A stretch of 64,000 nt of DNA. It comes from Frateuria_A sp051900535. Its GTDB lineage: Bacteria; Pseudomonadota; Gammaproteobacteria; Xanthomonadales; Rhodanobacteraceae. Shown piece after piece: positions 53,875-62,408 of this stretch. Within the stretch, counting starts at the first letter, position 1, and each line of letters begins with the position of its first letter. A model generated the notes under the pieces. It made no database searches. It was given only the letters and a program-made list of their open reading frames with translations, and was not told the DNA's origin. The position numbers were made by a program, and so were the translations under genes. The DNA lies in NCBI RefSeq assembly GCF_051900535.1, contig NZ_JBHZGI010000002.1, positions 62,001 through 126,000 of the forward strand, read 5' to 3'.

Positions 53875-53932
53875 GCGCCGATGATAGCCGCCCGGGGTCG
53901 CATGCCATGCGACCCCGGGGCGGCGCGGCCGC

Positions 53933-54646
53933 TCAGTCGGCGTGCCTTCCGGCCGCGGGCGGCGGAAACGCGAGCACCTGTTCGGTATAGGTTTCCACCA
54001 GCGCGCTGAACGGGCGGCCCTGCGCATCCTCCAGCAGGGTGCGGTGTTGCAGGAGGTGGTGCGGCATGGCCAGCGGCTGCCCGGTGGCTGCCGGCAGGCC
54101 GTGCATCTCCCAGCCCTGCGGCAGCGGCGACCACAGCAGTTGCGCGGAAAGCGTGTGGCGGCGGAAGTGCAGCGGGGCGACGACTTTGCCGAACGGTGTG
54201 TCGCCGTGGTCGAGCGTCCGGTTCATCGCTGCGGTGAGGCGGCCTGGCAGGTACCAGTTGTCCGCCTCGGACAGCACGCGTCCGCCGCAGGCGAGCTGCA
54301 CGCGGCGGTAGCGCACCGGCGTGTCGGCACCGATACCGAGTGCGCGACGCAGGTCCTCGGGCAACGGCTTGTCCGCCTTGCGGTCGCGCCGGGCGATGAC
54401 CTCGGGCGTGGTCGTCAGTCGGTGCGCGCCGCACCAGCGTTCCAGCGTGAGGGTGGCACTCGGATGGCTGAGCAGATCGGCATTGAGTGTCTGCAGCAAC
54501 GCCAGCGCCTCGGTTCGCGCGAGCGGTGTGTCCGGCCAGTCGCCTGCCGCCGCGGCGGCGGGCATCAGCGTGCCGAACAGCAGCACGGCCAGGCGTCGCT
54601 TGCGCGGGACCGCGGGGATGGTGTGCCGTGGCTTGTCTCGCTGCAT
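53933..54646 (-). CDS. secreted chorismate-lyase-like protein
   Basis: The 237-residue product has a signal peptide (RRLAVLLFGTLMPAAAAAG, cleavage near 35). Its body resembles the chorismate lyase (UbiC) fold: VRYRRVQLACGGRVLSEADNWYLP, TPFGKVVAPLHF, and near the end LEDAQGRPFSALVETYTEQVL with the conserved Glu. UbiC makes 4-hydroxybenzoate in the cytoplasm, so an exported relative should bind or process something else. ATG 54646 follows GGGAAGACAC. It lies 43 bp after the RND pump gene and 58 bp before recC. Confidence 0.72.
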   Translation of the reverse strand: MQRDKPRHTIPAVPRKRRLAVLLFGTLMPAAAAAGDWPDTPLARTEALALLQTLNADLLSHPSATLTLERWCGAHRLTTTPEVIARRDRKADKPLPEDLRRALGIGADTPVRYRRVQLACGGRVLSEADNWYLPGRLTAAMNRTLDHGDTPFGKVVAPLHFRRHTLSAQLLWSPLPQGWEMHGLPAATGQPLAMPHHLLQHRTLLEDAQGRPFSALVETYTEQVLAFPPPAAGRHAD

Positions 54647-54689
54647 GTGTCTTCCCGTCAAGGCCGGACCGGAAGTGTAGCCAGACCCG

Positions 54690-57600
54690 CTACACCTCCA
54701 GCCGGTCCTTTGGCCGTGCCACCACCGCATACAGCGCCGGCATCAGGAACACGCTGATCAGCAGGCGCGTGAACAGGCCGCTGACAATCACCAGCGCAAA
54801 CGGCCGCTGCGTGTCCGTGCCCACGCCGGTGGCCAGCGCCGCCGGCAGGAGCCCGAGCGCGGCGACCAGCGCGGTCATCATGATCGGGCGCAGGCGCAGG
54901 ATCGCGCCCTCGCGGATCGCCGCCGCCAGCGGCGTGCCGTTGCGCCTGAGCTCGTTGACATAGGAGATGTACACCACCGCGGTTTGCACCGAGACGCCGA
55001 ACAGCGCCAGGAAGCCGATGCCCGAGGACACCGAGAACGGCGTGCCGGTGAGCCATAGCGCCAGCAGGCCACCGACCGGGGCCGACAGCAGCACGCCGGC
55101 AACGGTGATGAGCGGGAACTTGAAGTTGCCGTACAGGGTGAACAGCAGCAGGAAAATCAGCGCCAGGGTCAGTGGCACGATCATGTTGAGCTGCGCGCGC
55201 GAGGCGGTGTACTCCGAATATTCGCCGCCCCAGTCGGCGCGATAGCCCTGCGGCAGCCTGACCTGTTTGTTCACCTGCGCCATGGCGTCCTCCACCGCAC
55301 CGGCCAGGTCGCGGCCTTCGACCGAGAACTGCACGCCGATGTAGCGCGAGTCGTTCTCGCGGTAGATGAAGGCCGCGCCGTCGGTCACCTGGATGTGCGC
55401 CAGCGTCTTCAGCGGGACCTGCTGTCCGCCGGGCGTGGCAACCAGCATGTTGCCGATCGCCTCGGGGCCGTCGCGGTAGGGCTTGTCCAGCCGCACGACG
55501 AGGTCGAACTGCTTCTCGCCCTGGATGACCTGCGTGGCGACATCGCCGCCGATGGCGGTCTGGATCAGCCCGTTGATGTCGTCCACGTTCAGTCCGTAGC
55601 GGGCGATCGCGGCGCGGTCGACGACGATGCTCAGGGACGGCTGGCCGAGCTCCTGAACCAGCGTGACGTCGTGGATCCCGCGCACCTGCTCGAGCACGTG
55701 CTTGATCGCCTTGCCCTTCGCCTCCAGCGTGCCCAGGTCCGGGCCGAACACCTTCACCGCCAGCGCGCTCTTCAGGCCCGTCTCGGCCTCGTCCACCGCA
55801 TCCTCGGCCGGCTGCGTGTAGTTGAAGATGATGCCCGGGAAGGCGGCCAGCTTCCTGTTGATCGCCGCGATCAGCTCGGGCTTGTTGCGGTAGGCGCCGT
55901 GCCACTGGTCGTACGGCTTGAGCGCCACGTAGAACTCGACGTTGAAGAAGCCGGTGGCGTCGGTGCCGTCGTCGGGCCGCCCGAGCTCGGAGGCCACAGT
56001 GGTGACTTCGGGGAACGAGTGGAGGATGTCGCGAATCTGTGGGGTGATCCTGGCCGACTCGTCGAACGAGATGGTGTAGGGCATGGTCGCGCGCACCCAC
56101 AGCGCGCCTTCGTCCAGGTGCGGCATGAACTCGGCGCCGATGGCGGGAGTCAGCAGCAACGATGCGCCCAGCAGCAACGCCGAGGCGACGATGGTGCCGC
56201 GCGCGTGCGCGAGGCAGACGTCCAGGCCTTGCGCATAAGAGCGTTTGATCGCCTCGAAGATCGCGTTGCGCCGCTCGCGCACGCCCTTGCGCATGAACCA
56301 CGAGCACAACACCGGCAGCAGCGTCAGCGTGACGATCAGCGAGCCGGCCAGCGCAAACACCATGGTGTCGGCCATCGGCTTGAACAGCGTGCCGGAGGGG
56401 CCCGACAGCACGTAGATCGGCAGGAAGCTGACCACGATCACCGCCACAGCGTAGAACAGCGGCCGGTCCACCTCGGCGGCGGCGTCGCGGATGACCTCGA
56501 TGACGTCGAAGTCGCGGCCCTCGCGGTCGGCGATCTGGCGGTAGATGTTCTCCACCATCACCACGGCCGCATCGACCAGGATGCCGAAGTCGATCGCGCC
56601 GATCGAGAGCAGGTTCGCCGAGGCGCCCTGCAGGTCCAGGCAGGTGAAGGCGAACAGCAGTGCCAGCGGGATGGTGGCGGCGACGATCAGGCCAGCACGC
56701 AGGTCGTAGAGGAAGAAGATCAGCACCACGACCACCAGCAGCATGCCGCGCACGAGGTTCTCGCGCACGATCTGCACGGTCAGCGCGACCAGGTCGCTGC
56801 GGTCGTAGAAGGCGTGGACCTTGATGTCCGGCGGCAGGATGCGTTCGTTGAGTTCCTTCGTCTTCGCCTCGACGCGCTCGAGCACGTCCTGGGTCTTCTC
56901 GCCGGTGCGCAGCGAGATCACGCCCTCGACCGCGTCGTCCTGGCCTTCGTAGCCGAATTCGCCCAACCGCGGTGCGATGCCGGTGGTCACGCGGCCGACG
57001 TCCCTGACCAGCACCGGCTTGCCGTCGTGCACGGCCAGCACCACGTTGCCGATGTCTTCCAGCGAGCGCAGGCGGCCTTCGCCGCGCACGTAATAGAACT
57101 GCCCGCCCTGCGCGTAGAAGCCGCCGCCGGCATTGGCGTTGTTGGCCGCCAGCGCCGCCTGCACCTGTGTGGCGGTCATGCCCACCCCGGCAAGCTTCAG
57201 CGGGTCGAGCAGCACCTGGTATTGCAGAGTGCCGCCGCCGAAGCCTGAGTCGTCCGCCACGCCGGGGACGGCGCGGTACTGCGGTTCGACCACCCAGTCC
57301 TCGAAGGTTTTCAGTTCGGTCGGCGTGCGGTCGGAGCTCTGCAGCACGTAGCGGTAGATCAGCCCCGAGGGCGAGGACATCGGCGACACCGACGGCACGG
57401 TGCCATCGGGAAGCTCCAGGTCACCGAGGCGGTTGAACACTTCCTGGCGGTCCTGCGCGTAGTCGCTGCCGCTGGCGAAGTTCAGGGTGACGTCGGACAG
57501 ACCGTACAGCGAAACCGAGCGCGTGCTGGTGGTCCTGGGGATGCCGGTCATGCCGCGTTCGACCGGCACGGTGATCAGCCGCTCGACCTCCTCGGCGGTG

Positions 57601-57809
57601 TGCCCGGGCCACTGCGTGACGATGTCGACGCTGGGCGGCGAGAGATCCGGATAGGCATCGACCGGCAGGCGTTGCAGCGCGCGGATGCCGGCGCCGACGA
57701 GCACCAGCGTCAACAGCGCGACCAGGAAACGCTGCGCCAGCGAGGCGCCGATGAGACGGTTCATCAGCGACGCCGAGCGCGGCGGCATCGGAGGCAGGTG
57801 CTCGCTCAT
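54690..57809 (-). CDS. heavy-metal-type RND efflux pump (CzcA/CusA family)
   Basis: This 1039-residue inner-membrane proton-driven pump has 12 membrane helices and two large periplasmic loops. TM4 carries SIGAIDFGILVDAAVVMVEN, the Asp/Asp/Glu signature of the CzcA-like (divalent-cation) HME branch rather than the CusA branch. Other family marks are RLPVDAYPDLSPPSVDIVTQ, ITVPVERGMTGIP and GAEFMPHLDEGALWVR. The substrate is probably a divalent metal; no metal sensor gene is adjacent. It overlaps the adaptor gene stop by ATGA. Confidence 0.92.
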   Translation of the reverse strand: MSEHLPPMPPRSASLMNRLIGASLAQRFLVALLTLVLVGAGIRALQRLPVDAYPDLSPPSVDIVTQWPGHTAEEVERLITVPVERGMTGIPRTTSTRSVSLYGLSDVTLNFASGSDYAQDRQEVFNRLGDLELPDGTVPSVSPMSSPSGLIYRYVLQSSDRTPTELKTFEDWVVEPQYRAVPGVADDSGFGGGTLQYQVLLDPLKLAGVGMTATQVQAALAANNANAGGGFYAQGGQFYYVRGEGRLRSLEDIGNVVLAVHDGKPVLVRDVGRVTTGIAPRLGEFGYEGQDDAVEGVISLRTGEKTQDVLERVEAKTKELNERILPPDIKVHAFYDRSDLVALTVQIVRENLVRGMLLVVVVLIFFLYDLRAGLIVAATIPLALLFAFTCLDLQGASANLLSIGAIDFGILVDAAVVMVENIYRQIADREGRDFDVIEVIRDAAAEVDRPLFYAVAVIVVSFLPIYVLSGPSGTLFKPMADTMVFALAGSLIVTLTLLPVLCSWFMRKGVRERRNAIFEAIKRSYAQGLDVCLAHARGTIVASALLLGASLLLTPAIGAEFMPHLDEGALWVRATMPYTISFDESARITPQIRDILHSFPEVTTVASELGRPDDGTDATGFFNVEFYVALKPYDQWHGAYRNKPELIAAINRKLAAFPGIIFNYTQPAEDAVDEAETGLKSALAVKVFGPDLGTLEAKGKAIKHVLEQVRGIHDVTLVQELGQPSLSIVVDRAAIARYGLNVDDINGLIQTAIGGDVATQVIQGEKQFDLVVRLDKPYRDGPEAIGNMLVATPGGQQVPLKTLAHIQVTDGAAFIYRENDSRYIGVQFSVEGRDLAGAVEDAMAQVNKQVRLPQGYRADWGGEYSEYTASRAQLNMIVPLTLALIFLLLFTLYGNFKFPLITVAGVLLSAPVGGLLALWLTGTPFSVSSGIGFLALFGVSVQTAVVYISYVNELRRNGTPLAAAIREGAILRLRPIMMTALVAALGLLPAALATGVGTDTQRPFALVIVSGLFTRLLISVFLMPALYAVVARPKDRLEV

Positions 57810-58957
57810 TGGTTCTGCATGAACTGGACGAACAGGCCACCCTGCGCGACCACGCGATCGCCGGCGTGGAGTCCCTCGGACACCTGGTAGCGGTCGCCCG
57901 CGCGGTAGCCGAGCGCCACGCCGCGGCGGGCGAAGCTGCCGTCGGGCTGCGCGACGTAGACGAACGGCAGGTTCTGCTCGTCACGCAGGACCGCCGACGC
58001 CGGCACCAGCAACCCGCGTTCCGTCTGGCCCGATTCGATCCGCACACGCACGTACATCTGTTTCTTCAGTTGGCCGCTGGCGTTCTCCACCAGCACGCGC
58101 ACCGGAATCGCGCGCGTGTCCGGATCGACCACCGCGCCGATGTTGTCCACCCTGCCCCGCAGCGTGCCGGCGCCGCCGGCGTCGATGGTGGCGGGATCGC
58201 CCACGGCTACCCCGCCCGACTCGGCCGGCGCCACCTGCGCCATCACCCACAGGCGCGAGAGGTCGGCCACGGTGAAGCAGGCGGTGCTGCCGGCCTGCAG
58301 CAGCTGGCCGGGCGTGATGAGTTTCTCCGCCACGGTGCCGGCGACCGGCGCGCGGATCATCGCCTGGATGCGCGACAGCGGCTGGCCGGCCTGGATCGCC
58401 TTTATCGTCGGCGCATCGGCGCCCAGCGCGAGCAGCGCCTGCAGCGCGGCGTCGCGGTCGGCCTCGGCGCTGGCGGCGTCGGCCTGGGCCTGCTCGAGCT
58501 CGCGTCGTGGCAGGCTTTCGTGTTCGCTCAGGTCGCGGTCCGCGTCGGCGAGACGGTGCGCGTTGCGCGCGGCGACCAGCGCCTTGCCGTAGGCGCCCAC
58601 GGCGGCGGCAAAGTCGGGCGAGTCGACGCGCGCCAGCGGCTGGCCCTTGGTGACGTGCTGGCCGGCACTCACCAGCAGTTGCGTGACCGGACCGGAGAAC
58701 GGCGCCAGCACCTGGGTCGCCTGGTCGTTGTCGAAGTCGACCACGCCGGTCGCCTCGATCGCCTTGTGGAACGGCGCGAGGGCCACCGTGTCGAGGGTGA
58801 TGTGCCGGCGCTGCGCAGTGGTCAGCATCGGGTTGTGCGGCGTATCGGCGGCCGGCGGCGCGGAGATGTGCGAGCCGCAGCCGGCGAGCAGGCCGGCCAG
58901 CGCCAGCGTCGTGGCGGCAAGCCGCACGCGCGTCATCGCGCGAGCGTCAATGTTCAT
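57806..58957 (-). CDS. RND efflux periplasmic adaptor (membrane fusion protein), lipoprotein
   Basis: The 383-residue adaptor links pump and outer membrane channel. A lipobox LAGLLAGC lies near the N terminus. It shows the usual barrel-sandwich hybrid halves (LAPFSGPVTQLLVSAGQHVTKGQPLARVDS and IRAPVAGTVAEKLITPGQLLQAGS are the two lipoyl-like segments) around a helical hairpin (~115-175), then a beta-barrel. No His-rich metal-binding extension is present. ATG 58957 overlaps the outer-membrane-factor gene by 11 nt; ATG 58936 is an alternative. Confidence 0.9.
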   Translation of the reverse strand: MNIDARAMTRVRLAATTLALAGLLAGCGSHISAPPAADTPHNPMLTTAQRRHITLDTVALAPFHKAIEATGVVDFDNDQATQVLAPFSGPVTQLLVSAGQHVTKGQPLARVDSPDFAAAVGAYGKALVAARNAHRLADADRDLSEHESLPRRELEQAQADAASAEADRDAALQALLALGADAPTIKAIQAGQPLSRIQAMIRAPVAGTVAEKLITPGQLLQAGSTACFTVADLSRLWVMAQVAPAESGGVAVGDPATIDAGGAGTLRGRVDNIGAVVDPDTRAIPVRVLVENASGQLKKQMYVRVRIESGQTERGLLVPASAVLRDEQNLPFVYVAQPDGSFARRGVALGYRAGDRYQVSEGLHAGDRVVAQGGLFVQFMQNQ

Positions 58958-60464
58958 GGTCACCCTTGGTCGGAAGCGTGATGGAAGCGGCAGGCGCATC
59001 GCCCTGCGTCAGGTCGGTGCGGTTCCACCAGCCGCCACCGAGCGCCTGGAACAACGCCACGGTGTCGGCATAGCGGCTGGCCTGCGCCTGCATTAGGCCG
59101 ATGCGCGCTTGCAGCGCGGCCTGTTCGGCGTCGAGCACGGCGAGGTAGCCGGCGTAGCCGTCCTTCCACTGCCGCTGCGACAGATCCAGCGTGACCTTGG
59201 CCGCCTGGTCGGCCGCTGCGGCGGCCTGCAGCGCCTGGGCGTCCTGCTGCAGCGCGGTCAGCGTGTCGACGACGTCCTCGAAGGCGGCAAGGACGGTGCC
59301 ACGGTACTGCTCGGCCGCCTGCGTATAGGCGGCCTTCGCCGCGCGCTCCTGGTGCTTGAGGGAGCCGCCATCGAACAGCGGCGCGGCAAGCGCGGCGCCC
59401 AGCCCCCAGAACCCGGTGCCCGACTGGAACACGCGGCCGATCGCCAGCGCCGTGCTGCCGGCATCGGCGCTCAGCGTGAGGTTGGGCAACCGGTTGGCGA
59501 TGGCGATGCCGATCTGCGCACTGGCCGCGTGCAGGTTGGCCTGCGCCTGCAGCACGTCCGGCCGCTGCGCGACCAGCGCGGAGGGCAGGCTGAGCGGCAG
59601 TTGCTCGGGCAGCGTCAGGTCGGCCAGCGCGAAGGTCGCGCCCGCACCTTCGCCCGGGAAATGCCCGGCCAGTACCGCCAGCCGGTGCTGCTGCTGCGCG
59701 AGCTGCGTGCGCAACGCCGGCAGCGAGGCGTTGACCTGCGCCAACTGGGTTTCCTGCGCGGCCACGTCGAGCCGGCCGATGTAACCCCTGGCCAACTGGT
59801 AGCGCATGATCGAGAGCACGTGCGCATCGATGCCGGCCAGCTCCTGCGTGGCCTGGACCTGGTCACGCAACGAGGCAGCCTGGATCGCCGTCACCGCCAC
59901 GTTCGCCGCCAGCGCCATGTCGGTGGCGATCATCTCGTAGCGCGCGGCCTGTGCCTGCGCGTCGAGCGATTCCACCGCGCGCCGGTTCAGGCCGAACACG
60001 TCGGGCGCGTACGACACGCTGGCCTGCGCGGAGAGCAGGTTGTACAGCGAAGCGTTGGAGCTGGGCACCGGCGCCAGCGCACCCGGTGGATCCTGCTGGC
60101 GGTTGGCGGAGATGCCCACGCCCACGCTCGGGTAGTACGCGCCGCGCCCGGCCAGCGCGTTTTCCCTGGCCGCCAGCAATGCGGCCTGCGCGGCCTTGAG
60201 GTCGGGATTGCTGGCAAGCGCCTGCTTGATCAGCGCATCGAGCGGCTGCGAATGGAACAGCTGCCACCACTGCGCGGGGATGTCACCGCCCCGGTCGAAG
60301 TGCTGGGAGGCGCCGCCGGCGACACCGGTGCTCGCGACCGTCGCCGTGACCGGCGCGGCGGTGTAGCCGTGGACGGTCGGCGCCGCCGGCCGCTGGAAGT
60401 CCGGACCCACTGTGCATCCGGCCAACAGGAGCGAGGCCAGCACGGCAGTGGACGGCTTGATCAT
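58947..60464 (-). CDS. outer membrane efflux lipoprotein (NodT/TolC family)
   Basis: The 505-residue outer membrane factor begins MIKPSTAVLASLLLAGCTVG with a lipobox (LLLAGC). It contains the two repeated helical halves of NodT-type channels (WWQLFHSQPLDALIKQALASNPDLKAA, and later FWGLGAALAAPLFDGG). It ends in DHEH. It is the first gene of the efflux operon OMF-adaptor-pump. ATG 60464 was chosen because the signal peptide begins there. Confidence 0.92.
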   Translation of the reverse strand: MIKPSTAVLASLLLAGCTVGPDFQRPAAPTVHGYTAAPVTATVASTGVAGGASQHFDRGGDIPAQWWQLFHSQPLDALIKQALASNPDLKAAQAALLAARENALAGRGAYYPSVGVGISANRQQDPPGALAPVPSSNASLYNLLSAQASVSYAPDVFGLNRRAVESLDAQAQAARYEMIATDMALAANVAVTAIQAASLRDQVQATQELAGIDAHVLSIMRYQLARGYIGRLDVAAQETQLAQVNASLPALRTQLAQQQHRLAVLAGHFPGEGAGATFALADLTLPEQLPLSLPSALVAQRPDVLQAQANLHAASAQIGIAIANRLPNLTLSADAGSTALAIGRVFQSGTGFWGLGAALAAPLFDGGSLKHQERAAKAAYTQAAEQYRGTVLAAFEDVVDTLTALQQDAQALQAAAAADQAAKVTLDLSQRQWKDGYAGYLAVLDAEQAALQARIGLMQAQASRYADTVALFQALGGGWWNRTDLTQGDAPAASITLPTKGDHEH

Positions 60465-60813
60465 GCGATGCGGTTTCGGCGGGCAACGAGGGCCGAAACG
60501 ATATAACGTTGCAACCGGCATCCTCCCTGCCGGAAGTCACGGGCGCGAGCGAAAGTTCTTGCGGCCAGGCAAGCGGGAAGGTGCCGTGCGCACCGCTACG
60601 GGGAGCCTTTGTAGAAGCCCACTTGTGGGCGATGCTCTTCGCGAATCCCAGCACATCGCCCACAAGTGGGCTCCTGCAAGAGCGGGGCGGTGCGGACCGG
60701 AGGTGCGGGCGGCCCGGAAGCAGAGCCCGGACCCATTCCACAGCCGGGCCAGCCCACCCCTCACCCCAGCCCTCTCCCCGGCGGGGCGAGGGAGCGTTGG
60801 ATCTTCGCGAGGT
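60465..60813. other. intergenic region between trpE and the efflux operon
   Basis: No gene is supported in these 349 bp. It holds the best REP pair of the window (60610-60678) and a second, GC-rich repeat (60770-60795) that also occurs at 46823. The efflux promoter should lie in 60465-60600; no metal-sensor operator was recognised. Confidence 0.6.
60610..60678. repeat. REP inverted pair (BIME-like)
   Basis: GTAG at 60611 is followed by AGCCCACTTGTGGGCGATG (60616-60634), and its exact 19-bp complement lies at 60654-60672. Each half also folds on its own. This is the reference copy for the GTAG repeats elsewhere in the window. Confidence 0.9.
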
Positions 60814-62289
60814 TCAGAGGCCCTTAGCCGCCTGCGCCACCGCGCGGAACAGCGCACGGCCCTTGCTCATCGTCTCCTCCCACTCGGCGGCCGGGTCGGA
60901 GTCGTAGACGATGCCCGCGCCAGCCTGCACGTGCAGGCGGCCGTCCTGGATCACCGCGGTGCGGATCGCGATGGCGGTGTCCGCATCGCCCCACCAGCCG
61001 ATCCAGCCGATCGCGCCGGCGTAGATGTTGCGCTTGTAGGGTTCGAGCTCCTGGATGATTTCCAGCGCGCGGATCTTCGGCGCGCCGGAGAGTGTGCCGG
61101 CGGGAAAAGTGGCCTTGAGCACGTCCATGTAGGACAGGCCCGGACGCGCGTTGCCCTGCACCTGCGAGACGATGTGCATGACGTGCGAGTAGCGCTCGAT
61201 CACGAACGATTCGCTGACCTCGACGGTGCCGGTCTCGCTGATGCGGCCGATGTCGTTGCGGCCCAGGTCGATCAGCATGACGTGCTCGGCGCGCTCCTTC
61301 GGATCGGCGAGCAGCTCGGCCTCCAGCGCCGCATCTTCTTCTTCCGTGGCGCCACGCTTGCGCGTGCCGGCGAGCGGTCGCACGAGGACCTTGCCGTCCT
61401 TCAGGCGCGCCAGGATTTCCGGCGAGGAGCCGACGATCTGCGTGCTGCCCAGGTCGACGAAGTACATGTAGGGCGAAGGGTTCAACGCACGCAGCGCGCG
61501 ATACACGTCCACCGGCCGCGCGTTGAAGCCGACGCTCAGGCGCTGCGAGGGCACCACCTGGAAGATGTCGCCGGCTCGGATGTATTCCTTGGCCTTCTCC
61601 ACCATCGCCTCGAACTCCGCCTTGGTGAAGGAGGACTTGAAGTCGCCCTCGTCCAGCGCGGTGGACTGGGTCAACTGGGGATACGCCGCGCCGCCCTGGC
61701 GCAGGCGGTAGACCAGCGCGTCGAGCCGCCGCTGCGCCTGCGCGTACGCCTGCGGCTGCGAGGGGTCGGCGTGCACGATCAGGTACAGGCGGCCCTTGAG
61801 GTTGTCGAAGACGGCCACTTCCTCGGCCAGCATCAACAGCACGTCGGGCGTGCCCAGTTCGTCGGGCCGGTCCCACTGCGCCAGGCGTGGCTCGATGTAG
61901 CCGATCGTCTCGAACCCGAAATAGCCGACCAGGCCACCGGTGAAGGCGGGCAGCTCGGGCAGGCGCGGCACCGAGTACTGCGCGCGCAGCGTCTCGATTT
62001 CGCCCAGCGGGTCGTCGAGGCGGCGACGTTCGATGACCTCGCCGGCGTCTTCCACTTCCAGCTCGTGCCCACGCAGGCGGTACACGCGCCTGGCCGGCAG
62101 GCCGATGATCGAATAGCGGCCCCAGGTGGCGCCGCCCTCGACCGATTCGAACAGGAAGGTGTACGGCCCGTCGGCAAGCTTCAGGTACACCGACAGCGGC
62201 GTGTCGAGGTCGGAGAACACCTCGCGCACCAGCGGGATGCGCGTGTGGCCCTGGGCGGCCAGCGCGTCGAATTGGTCTCGGGAGATCAC
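60814..62289 (-). CDS. trpE: anthranilate synthase component I
   Basis: TrpE makes anthranilate from chorismate with ammonia from TrpG. The 491-residue product has the Trp-feedback region LFESVEGGATWGRYSIIG (Glu48-Ser49) and the catalytic core QVVPSQRLSVGF, PYMYFVDLG, GTRKRGATEEED, IDLGRNDIGRISE, KATFPAGTLSGAPKIRALE and QAGAGIVYDSDPAAEWEET. It starts at GTG 62289. No leader peptide or attenuator was seen upstream. trpG, its partner, is about 38 kb away on the same strand. Confidence 0.96.
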   Translation of the reverse strand: MISRDQFDALAAQGHTRIPLVREVFSDLDTPLSVYLKLADGPYTFLFESVEGGATWGRYSIIGLPARRVYRLRGHELEVEDAGEVIERRRLDDPLGEIETLRAQYSVPRLPELPAFTGGLVGYFGFETIGYIEPRLAQWDRPDELGTPDVLLMLAEEVAVFDNLKGRLYLIVHADPSQPQAYAQAQRRLDALVYRLRQGGAAYPQLTQSTALDEGDFKSSFTKAEFEAMVEKAKEYIRAGDIFQVVPSQRLSVGFNARPVDVYRALRALNPSPYMYFVDLGSTQIVGSSPEILARLKDGKVLVRPLAGTRKRGATEEEDAALEAELLADPKERAEHVMLIDLGRNDIGRISETGTVEVSESFVIERYSHVMHIVSQVQGNARPGLSYMDVLKATFPAGTLSGAPKIRALEIIQELEPYKRNIYAGAIGWIGWWGDADTAIAIRTAVIQDGRLHVQAGAGIVYDSDPAAEWEETMSKGRALFRAVAQAAKGL

Positions 62290-62408
62290 GGGCTAGGAAT
62301 CGATAAGGGGCGGCCCATCACGATAGCAGTCCATTCGCCGGCGGGCACCGTCGCTTGCGACGGCGCGAGACGCCCGCTTAATCTGCGCGGCGGGACAAGG
62401 GGGACAAC

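Noticed and set aside
50575..54009. 1144-codon open frame on the plus strand opposite recC
   Set aside because: Same composition bias and no recognisable domain; recC is clearly encoded on the minus strand.
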